Assembly: GCF_004324755.1 (NCBI RefSeq)
Contig: NZ_SDMQ01000011.1
Location: forward strand, 55,680-119,679
Origin: Propioniciclava sinopodophylli
GTDB taxonomy: Bacteria > Actinomycetota > Actinomycetes > Propionibacteriales > Propionibacteriaceae
DNA length: 64,000 nucleotides
Direction of reading: 5' to 3'
In this document: piece after piece, positions 8,835 through 15,635 of the stretch
Numbering within the stretch: position 1 is the first letter of the stretch
How the letters are laid out: each line of letters begins with the position of its first letter
Notes under the pieces: generated by a model
Seen by the model: only the letters and a program-made list of their open reading frames with translations
The model's database searches: none
What the model was told of the DNA's origin: nothing
Made by a program: the position numbers and the translations under genes

Positions 8835-10228
8835 ATACCGCAGGAGCGCCGACGACGTCGGCGGTCGTCCGCACGAAGCCCATCATGACCATGCCGCAGA
8901 TCCTCCTGATGAACCTCGGGTTCTTCGGCATCCAGTACAGCTTCGGCATGCAGCAGACGGCCATCAATCCGATCTACACGTTCCTGGGCGCGTCACACGA
9001 CCAATTGCCGCTGCTCAACCTGGCCGGTCCGGTCACGGGCCTGCTCATCCAACCCATCATCGGGGCCCTCTCAGACCGAACATGGGTGGAGAAGGGCTTC
9101 TTCCGCGGGCGCCGACGCCCCTTCTTCCTCATCGGTGCCATCGGCTGCGCGATCTGCCTGGCCCTGTTCCCGTTCGTGTGGGCGGTCTGGATGGCGGTTC
9201 TCCTGCTGTGGCTCCTGGACGCCTCCAACAACACCGCGATGGAGCCCTACCGCGCGTTCATCGCCGACCGGCTCCCCCCGGCCCAACTCGGCAAGGGCTT
9301 CCTTGCCCAGTCGTTCTTCACCGGCCTGGGGATCACGCTGGCCAACTTGAGCCTGATGTTCTTCCAGGGCGTCTTCGGCCTGGGTCAGTCCGTCGGCATC
9401 CCGCTGTGGGTCTACCCGGCGTTCCTCCTCGGCTCGGTCTGCTCGATCGCCACGGTGCTCATTTCGGTGCTGTCAACGCCCGAGCTCGAGCCGACGGAGA
9501 AAGAACTCGCCGAGCTCCGCGCCAGCAAGGGTGGCCCCGGCCACTTCATCGCCGAGATCAAGGACGCCATCGTCGACATGCCGGTCGAGATGCGGAAGCT
9601 GGCGTTGGTGTACCTCTTCCAGTGGTACGCCATGAACATCTATTGGCAATACGTGTCGCTGTCGGTGTCCCAGTCGCTCTACGGCACGACGGACGCCCAC
9701 TCCGAGGGCTACCAGCTCGCCGTCGCGAACACAGGCGTCATTAACGGTGCCTACAACATCGTGACCTTCTGTGTCGCGTTCGGGCTGGTTGCCCTGGCCC
9801 GCCGCCTGGGCGCGAAGTGGGTGCACGCCATCGCCCTGTGGTGCGCCACGGTGGGTCTGCTCTTGTTCCCGCAAATGCCGACCCTGCCGCTCAAGGTCGT
9901 CGCGATCGTGGGCCTGGGCATCGCGTGGGCGTCCATCATGGGCGTGCCCTACATCATGATCGTGCGCATGGTTCCCTCGACCCGCTACGGCGTCTACATG
10001 GGCATCGTCAACATGATGATCGTCATCCCGATGCTCATCCAGACGCTGACGTTCGGCGCGATCTACAAGAACCTGCTGGGGGACAACCCCAACAACGCGA
10101 TCATGGCCGCCGGCATCCTGCTGGGCATCGCCGGCTTGGTCATGCTCTGGGTCAAGGAGCCCCCGATCGTGCGCGACATCGAGCCGGTCGGCTCTGGCGA
10201 CGAGACCGTCACCACGAAGGGAGCCTGA
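8831..10228 (+). CDS. MFS transporter of the sucrose/glycoside symporter type
   Basis: A 465-residue integral membrane protein with about twelve hydrophobic segments. LNLAGPVTGLLIQPIIGALSDRTW near residue 65 corresponds to the loop 2-3 signature, and RGRRRPFFLIGA is a marker of plant-sucrose-transporter-like (SLC45/GPH-type) symporters. EPYRAFIADRLP and YMGIVNMMIVIPMLIQTL are also typical. It likely imports a glycoside with protons. Its start overlaps the SRPBCC stop, and a universal stress protein follows 1 bp after its stop. The convergent GH13 fusion enzyme downstream is a plausible user of the imported sugar. Confidence 0.85.
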   Translation: MNTAGAPTTSAVVRTKPIMTMPQILLMNLGFFGIQYSFGMQQTAINPIYTFLGASHDQLPLLNLAGPVTGLLIQPIIGALSDRTWVEKGFFRGRRRPFFLIGAIGCAICLALFPFVWAVWMAVLLLWLLDASNNTAMEPYRAFIADRLPPAQLGKGFLAQSFFTGLGITLANLSLMFFQGVFGLGQSVGIPLWVYPAFLLGSVCSIATVLISVLSTPELEPTEKELAELRASKGGPGHFIAEIKDAIVDMPVEMRKLALVYLFQWYAMNIYWQYVSLSVSQSLYGTTDAHSEGYQLAVANTGVINGAYNIVTFCVAFGLVALARRLGAKWVHAIALWCATVGLLLFPQMPTLPLKVVAIVGLGIAWASIMGVPYIMIVRMVPSTRYGVYMGIVNMMIVIPMLIQTLTFGAIYKNLLGDNPNNAIMAAGILLGIAGLVMLWVKEPPIVRDIEPVGSGDETVTTKGA

Positions 10229-10229
10229 G

Positions 10230-10736
10230 ATGGCACGCATGACTCCGTACGGATGCATCGTCGTCGGCACCGACGGCTCTGCCTTGTCAGACCCGACCGT
10301 CGCGAGGGCCTCGTTCTTGGCCGCTGCCGAGGAGGCCGACCTCGTCATCGTCTGCGCCTATTCGGGCATGACGATGCGCGAGGGTGCGAAGGCGACGGCC
10401 ACCCTCGGTGATACCCGGACCTCCGTTGTGTTGGGACGCGAGGCGGCCAGCAACGCGTTGGCGACCGCGACATCCACGGCGTCCGGCCTGGGCGCGCAGG
10501 TCAAGGCGTCGCTGCTGGTGGAGGGCGAGGCTGCCTCCGCCCTCCTGAGAGCCGCGCAGCAGCACGAGGCGGACCTCATCGTGATCGGGGCGATCCGAGA
10601 CACCAGTCTCGCCGGACGCCTGCTCGGGACGGTCGCGTCCGCCGTCGTGCGTGAAGCCCCGTGCGAGGTCCTGGTGGTGCGTCCCCCGGCGGCGTGGGGT
10701 GAAGTGACCGAGATCGAGGTGCCCGAGGACGTCTGA
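10230..10736 (+). CDS. Universal stress protein (UspA family)
   Basis: A 168-residue single-domain USP. The N-terminal strand CIVVGTDGSALSDPTVARA and the C-terminal nucleotide-binding signature GAIRDTSLAGRLLGTVASAV (G-2x-G-9x-G-type) followed by APCEVLVVR place it among ATP-binding USPs. It begins 1 bp after the transporter stop and so belongs to the same transcript as the SRPBCC protein and the symporter. It faces the kinase-GH13 gene convergently, with only 50 bp between the two stops. Confidence 0.92.
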   Translation: MARMTPYGCIVVGTDGSALSDPTVARASFLAAAEEADLVIVCAYSGMTMREGAKATATLGDTRTSVVLGREAASNALATATSTASGLGAQVKASLLVEGEAASALLRAAQQHEADLIVIGAIRDTSLAGRLLGTVASAVVREAPCEVLVVRPPAAWGEVTEIEVPEDV

Positions 10737-10786
10737 GCGCTGCGACGGCGCACCCTGCCCGCCGGCCGGGGGCGCCGAACGCAGGG

Positions 10787-13366
10787 TCAGCCTTGGCTGT
10801 CGAGGTCCGTGCCGTCCGCGGTGATGCGGAACGCCCGGGTCGCGAGGTCGGCCTCCAACCGTGCGGTGTGGCCCTCGCGCGACCACTCCAAGATCAACAT
10901 CGAGCCTTCTCCGGACGCCGTCAGCTCGGCATCCCACCCGAACGCCGGGTGGGTGTTGCGGAACCGCAGCAGGTCGATCTGACGCTGCACAACGGGCCTC
11001 GCGAGGCCGGCTTCGAGGTCGTCGGCCGACAGGTTGGTGCGGTTGATCTCCTTGTGCCCGCCCGACCCCGCACGCTCGACGGCGGCCAGGTTGTTCTCGC
11101 CGGCGAAGAGGTCGAGGTACCACACCTGCGGCTTGCCCGGCATGAACAGGTGGATCGCCCGGGCCAGCAGCATCGATGCGTCGTCGCAGCCCAGAGCGCT
11201 GTAGTAGGTGGCGTTGACCTGATAGTAGGTCGCCTTCTGGCCGTGGAGATCCTTCACGTAGCCGCCGCGTCCGCGCACCGTGGCGATCACCGACTCGATC
11301 TCGTCGTCGCTGAGCAGGCCCTTGAGGTCGAGCAGCGGGATGCCGTCGTGGCAGCCCAGCATCGACACGGTCTTGATGCCCTTGGCCTGGATGTCGCCGA
11401 TCCACGCGAGCAGGCGCTCGGCGGAGTGCGTCTCGAACGCGTGGATCAGCAGCCCGGGCAGGAAGAAGTCGTAGGTGAGGAACCCCTTGGCCGCAATCGT
11501 CTCGTGGATGCCCTCCTCGTAGCGGGCGTGGATCTCGGGCAGCAGCTTCACCCCGTGCCGGTCGGCCAACGCCTTCACCTGGTCGAGCAGATCCCACGTA
11601 CCGGGGTCGTTCAGGAAGTTCTTCTCGCCTGGCTCCTTGGGGGCGTAGGCGAAAGCGTCCAGCCGGACGATCTCGGCGCCATAGCCCGCGAGCCTGGCCA
11701 GGGTGTCGGCGTAGAACGTCCACACCAGGTGCGACTTGATGTTGAGGTCCATCTGGCCCAGGTAGGTGCGCCGCGACTCCACCAGGTCGACCACGGCGTC
11801 CCGCCACGCCTCGAAGCCGGTGAAGTCAGCATTCCCGGGGCGTCCGCCGTCCGCGATGGTGGCGTTGACCCGGGTGGCCAACTCGTCGGCCGAGGCGTAC
11901 TGCAGGCCGGCCGCCATCAGGTCCTGGGCGTCCACGCGGGGGTAGCGGACCTCCTGGTAGAAGGTGTTCCAGAACGGCTTCTCCGACCCGTCGGGCAGAC
12001 GCACCATCAACAGCGGCAGGCCCGGCTTGCGGAAGAACATGTGCTCGATCAGGTCCGCGCGTGGCTGGATGTAGCCCTCCGGCGTCATCTCGCCGTGACC
12101 GGCCCAGAAGGCGTTCCAGTCGATGAAGAAGTCGTTGTAGGGAGACCTCTCGCCGCGGGCCAGGATGTCTTGGAACTGGGGCGACAGCACCGAGGCGTGG
12201 TTGAGGATGAAGTCGAACTTCAGGTCGAGCCCCGCAGCGGCCAGCGCCTCGAGGTCGGCGGGCTTCGCCAGAAGGTCGTTCAGCCCGTAGTCGATCACGC
12301 TGAAGCCGCGGTCGAGGTCGCTGTTGAACACGCTGGGGAGCAGGTACAGCGACCTGAACGCGCCGGCGACCTCGGGACGCTGCACGAACGCCGCCAGTCC
12401 TGCCAGGGTGCCGTCGAGGCTGTCGGGGTAGGCGTTCAGCATGACGCCATCGCGGGGGAGGTGGCGCCCCATCGCCTGCAGGTAGGCGTCGTAGGTGAGC
12501 AGTTCGCCCTCTTTCGACAGGATCAGGGACGCCTTGGGTGCCTGCGAGTCCAGCTTGGCCTGCTCCAATCCCAAGACGAGCGTCGTGAAGGGACTGTCGA
12601 CCGCCCCGTCACGGGCGCGAGCGCGGCGGTGCGCCAGCGTCTGCGCCGGGGTGCTGTTGAGCAGGATGGGCACGTCCACGCCCTCGACGAAGTCGCTGTT
12701 GCCGTGGGTCCACTCGATGACGAGCACGCGGGTGCCCGAGACGTCGACCTGGTCATACCACTGGTCGGCCTCGGTGCGCCCCATGCGCTTGAGGGTCAGG
12801 GTGTCGGCGCCGCCCTTGAAGGCGGCGATGATCGCGTTCACCTCGGCGAAGTCGATCTCGTTCGGTGTCCCGAGGTACGCGGCGAGCGCCGTGGAGCCCG
12901 CGCGGAGGTAGGTCGGGAGCCAAGGGTGCTCGGCTGCGGCCGCCGGGTCGGCGTCCGTCCCCGCAGCCTGGAGGGAGGAGAGGGCGTCCCGGACGGACGC
13001 GTCGTAGGCCCCGGCGTCCACCAACCCGCGGACGCCCGCGTGGCGGAAGACGCGCAGGCGTTCGGCGTCGTTGACGGAGGGGATCCGGCGCGGGTAGTTG
13101 TCGCCCGACAGGATGTAGGCGCCGATGCCGTCCGCGTTGAGCGCGTGGCCGAGCAGCGATCCCAGCTCGGATTTGCCCACGCCCGAGCCGCCGTAGACGG
13201 CCACCACGGCGCGTCCTGCGGCCAGGACGGGGTCGAGCTGCTCGCGCAGGGCGGGGTACAGCGTGGCCGCAGCCGCCAGATGCCAATCGGTGATGTGCAC
13301 CTTGTCCCCCGGCATGTCCCCGGTGGGGATCGAGCTGGGATCGGTGAGCGCGGGGAACAAGGGCAC
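10787..13366 (-). CDS. P-loop kinase fused to GH13 phosphorylase-like glycosidase
   Basis: An 859-residue two-domain protein. Residues about 20-270 form a uridine kinase/phosphoribulokinase-like P-loop domain: Walker A GGSGVGKSE, then ILSGDNYPRR and a central VLVIEWTHG strand. The rest is a GH13 (alpha/beta)8 enzyme close to the sucrose phosphorylase group (GH13_18), with FSVIDYGLNDLL, the nucleophile segment IVRLDAFAYAPKEPGEKNFL, the acid/base segment LLPEIHARYEEG and the transition-state aspartate in GCHDGIPLLDLKG. A sugar phosphorylase coupled to a kinase acting on the released or phosphorylated sugar is a reasonable inference; the substrate is not visible. The GTG start (13366) has GAAGGAG just upstream. 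Convergent with a glycoside symporter operon. Confidence 0.85.
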   Translation of the reverse strand: MPLFPALTDPSSIPTGDMPGDKVHITDWHLAAAATLYPALREQLDPVLAAGRAVVAVYGGSGVGKSELGSLLGHALNADGIGAYILSGDNYPRRIPSVNDAERLRVFRHAGVRGLVDAGAYDASVRDALSSLQAAGTDADPAAAAEHPWLPTYLRAGSTALAAYLGTPNEIDFAEVNAIIAAFKGGADTLTLKRMGRTEADQWYDQVDVSGTRVLVIEWTHGNSDFVEGVDVPILLNSTPAQTLAHRRARARDGAVDSPFTTLVLGLEQAKLDSQAPKASLILSKEGELLTYDAYLQAMGRHLPRDGVMLNAYPDSLDGTLAGLAAFVQRPEVAGAFRSLYLLPSVFNSDLDRGFSVIDYGLNDLLAKPADLEALAAAGLDLKFDFILNHASVLSPQFQDILARGERSPYNDFFIDWNAFWAGHGEMTPEGYIQPRADLIEHMFFRKPGLPLLMVRLPDGSEKPFWNTFYQEVRYPRVDAQDLMAAGLQYASADELATRVNATIADGGRPGNADFTGFEAWRDAVVDLVESRRTYLGQMDLNIKSHLVWTFYADTLARLAGYGAEIVRLDAFAYAPKEPGEKNFLNDPGTWDLLDQVKALADRHGVKLLPEIHARYEEGIHETIAAKGFLTYDFFLPGLLIHAFETHSAERLLAWIGDIQAKGIKTVSMLGCHDGIPLLDLKGLLSDDEIESVIATVRGRGGYVKDLHGQKATYYQVNATYYSALGCDDASMLLARAIHLFMPGKPQVWYLDLFAGENNLAAVERAGSGGHKEINRTNLSADDLEAGLARPVVQRQIDLLRFRNTHPAFGWDAELTASGEGSMLILEWSREGHTARLEADLATRAFRITADGTDLDSQG

Positions 13367-13484
13367 GAGGACTCCTTCGTCGTCTGGGGAACCGCGCCCA
13401 TTATCCCACCGGGGGGTGTCCCGGTGGGTAGAGGACCCGTACGAACGGCTTGCGTTCCACACGGGCATTGTCGCGGGTTCACGG

Positions 13485-13613
13485 GCGACGCGTAGCGCCA
13501 TGTGGACTACCAAGGAGATCGCCCGTCGGCACCCCAAAGCCTCTGACAAGGCCTTTCGTCTCACACCCCGCGATGCGACCCGGAGATTGGTAGTCCAACG
13601 GGCGCTACGTCGC
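13485..13613. repeat. 129-bp palindromic (MITE-like) element
   Basis: Inverted arms at 13492-13513 and 13587-13608 match at 19 of 22 positions (GTAGCGCC, three mismatched bases, TGGACTACCAA). GCGACG extends the homology outward on both sides. The arms enclose about 73 bp with no gene. This is the structure of a small non-autonomous element or a very large hairpin. It lies between the GH13 fusion gene and the pyruvate carboxylase fragment. Confidence 0.7.
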
Positions 13614-13706
13614 ACAGAATCCACGAGTTGTGGTTCCACCTCGGGAACCGGCACATCGTCGTCTGGCGGCGCCGACCATCGCCGCGGGCAGTCAAGGGGA
13701 ACCTGC

Positions 13707-14138
13707 ACCGAGCTCGGCATCAAGACCGTCGCCGTCTTCCCCTACGGGGAGCGCGGCAACCCGGTTCGCGCCTACCTCGACATCGAGGGGATCGTGCGCG
13801 CGGCGAAGGAGGCCCACGCGCACGCGATCTACCCCGGTCACGGCTTCCTCAGCGAGAACGCCGGCCTGGCTAGCCGCCACCAGAAGGTGGTCGAGCTGGC
13901 ACCCGCCCCCAACCTCGACCCCGCACTGCGCGATCAGATCTGCGCGGACGCCGTCCGCTTCGCCCGCCACATCGGCTACTCCACCGCCGGGACGGTCGAG
14001 TTCCTGCTCGGTCAGGACGGCCGCTACGTCTTCATCGAGATGAACCCCCGCAGCCAGGTCGAGCACACCGTTACCGAGGAGGTCACCAACGTCGACCTGG
14101 TCTTCTCCCAGATGCGCATCGCCGCGGGTGAGACGCTC
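13707..14138 (+). pseudogene. Mosaic fragment of a second pyruvate/biotin carboxylase
   Basis: The frame reads TELGIKTVAVFPYGERGNPV, then GYGFLSENAGLA-like sequence, then jumps directly to RHQKVVELAPAPNLDP and continues to MNPRSQVEHTVTEEVTNVDL. It matches parts of the biotin carboxylase domain of pyc at 4286 with two in-frame internal deletions of roughly 20 and 115 residues. The N-terminus and everything after about residue 330 are missing. Nucleotide differences from pyc are frequent, so it is a diverged paralogue, not a recent copy. It ends at the 80-bp repeat with a stop codon supplied by the repeat. Non-functional. Confidence 0.88.
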
Positions 14139-14218
14139 GCGAGCCAGATGCACCTCGAAACGTGAGTCGCACGTGCTGGAGGGGGCGCAGATTCACTTTC
14201 GAGGAGCGTTTGCGGGGC
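14139..14218. repeat. 80-bp direct repeat, copy 2
   Basis: The second copy of the sequence at 7788-7867, with two mismatches. Its left side cuts the pyruvate carboxylase fragment, adding the same ASQMHLET-stop tail. Together the copies bound a 6.3-kb stretch holding the sugar genes. Bases 14219-14340 to its right contain no gene apart from the ribosome-binding site of the next one. Confidence 0.85.
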
Positions 14219-14340
14219 CCGGGCAACCCCGGCACACAATTCGTCGGTGTCGGGCGGCGACGGGTACCCTCGAAGCTGGTAACCAGGCAACGCGCGTCAG
14301 GTGGGGGATGCGCACCGAACCATCCGTACCCGGAGGACCG

Positions 14341-15558
14341 ATGTCGACGCCTGAATCCACCTACTCCCTTCTCGTGCGCAACGCGAGCCTCGGCTGGCTC
14401 GCCAGCGCGTTCGTCGCGCGCCTGCCGTACTCGATGCTCACCCTCACCCTCGTGCTGTTCGGGCAGGAGCTCACCGGCTCGTTCGCGTTCGCCGGCCTGC
14501 TGGTCGCCGCGTTCAGCCTCGGCGGGGCGCTCGGCGCCCCCGTGGTCGGCCTGCTCGCCGACCGGTTCGGACGCCGTCGCGCGCTGCTCGCCATGACCGC
14601 GGCCGCCGCGGTGTCGATCGCGACGCTGGCGTCGCTGGCGTGGGTCGCTGTGCCGGTGTTCGTCCAGGCGGTCGTGTCCGGGCTGGTGGGGGCGACGAAC
14701 GGCCAGGTGGGCGCGATGGCCCGTGCCGGCTGGTCGGCCGCCTTTGCCGGTGAGCCCGACGGACGCCGCAAGATCGAGGTCGCGATGAGCTACGAGACGG
14801 TCGCCGACGAGGTGTCGTTCGTGGCCGGACCCATCCTGGGGGCGACCTTGGCGGCGGCCGTGTCGCCGGTGTTCGCCGTCGGTGTGGCGTGGGTGCTGCT
14901 CGTCGTCGCCCAGACCTTCTTCGCCTTCAGGCTGCCGGCGGTCCGGACGCTGGCCGGCGGTATCACGCGCGGTCGCGTCCCGGCGCGGATGGTGGCGTGG
15001 CTCGTACTCTCCTCCGTCGTGGGCGCCGTGTTCGGCACCACCCAGACCGGCATCGCCGCCCTGTTCCAGGACACCCCCGACGAGGTCTGGACCGGCCTGG
15101 TCTACGGCGCGATGGGCGTGGGCAGCGCCGTGTCGGGCCTGTTCGCGCACCGTCTGCTGCGCCGCTGGAGCCTGCCGGTGCGCGTCATGGGCGCCGGGGC
15201 GCTGATGGTCGTGTTCGGTCTGGGGCTGGCCGCGACCGGCGTGCCGCTGCTGCTGGCCGTGGCGTGCTTCTCGCTCGGCCTGTGCGTCGCGCCGCTGCTG
15301 ATCGCGGCGTCCACCGGCACCGAGCGTCTCGCGGACCCGGGCAACACCCTCGTCCTCACCCTGCTCTCGACAGCGGTGATGGTCGGCGTCGGGTCGGGTG
15401 CCTCCGCGGCCGGGTGGGTCATCGAGGCGTGGGGCGCCCAAGCCGCCTTGGCGATGCCCGCCGTGCTCGGGGTCGCCGCCGCCCTCACGGGCGTCTTGGC
15501 GAGCGCGTCGCGGGCGGACGCCCACGGCGTCCGCCCAACGCTGACCACCGCCGCCTGA
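14341..15558 (+). CDS. MFS transporter
   Basis: A 405-residue major facilitator protein with twelve hydrophobic segments. The loop 2-3 motif is clear (GLLADRFGRRRALL, residues ~75-88). It resembles drug- or metabolite-efflux MFS proteins; the substrate is unknown. GGAGG 6-10 nt before the ATG supports the start. A charged central loop (AGEPDGRRKIEVAMSYETVADE) precedes the second half. Convergent with the PEP-utilising enzyme, the two stops separated by a 22-bp repeat array. Confidence 0.88.
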   Translation: MSTPESTYSLLVRNASLGWLASAFVARLPYSMLTLTLVLFGQELTGSFAFAGLLVAAFSLGGALGAPVVGLLADRFGRRRALLAMTAAAAVSIATLASLAWVAVPVFVQAVVSGLVGATNGQVGAMARAGWSAAFAGEPDGRRKIEVAMSYETVADEVSFVAGPILGATLAAAVSPVFAVGVAWVLLVVAQTFFAFRLPAVRTLAGGITRGRVPARMVAWLVLSSVVGAVFGTTQTGIAALFQDTPDEVWTGLVYGAMGVGSAVSGLFAHRLLRRWSLPVRVMGAGALMVVFGLGLAATGVPLLLAVACFSLGLCVAPLLIAASTGTERLADPGNTLVLTLLSTAVMVGVGSGASAAGWVIEAWGAQAALAMPAVLGVAAALTGVLASASRADAHGVRPTLTTAA

Positions 15559-15565
15559 CCCCTCC

Positions 15566-15635
15566 GCCGAGAGCCCCGGGCTTTTGCGCCGACAGCCCCG
15601 GGTTTTTGCGCCGAGAGCCCCGGGGCTGTCGGCGG
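15566..15635. repeat. 22-bp repeat array, family A
   Basis: Units begin at 15566, 15588 and 15610, each starting GCCGA(G/C)AGCCCCGGG with a short T-rich spacer (TTTTGC). The last unit is followed directly by its inverted copy. It lies exactly between two convergent stop codons. The hairpin plus T-rich spacer could act as a bidirectional terminator. Confidence 0.87.
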
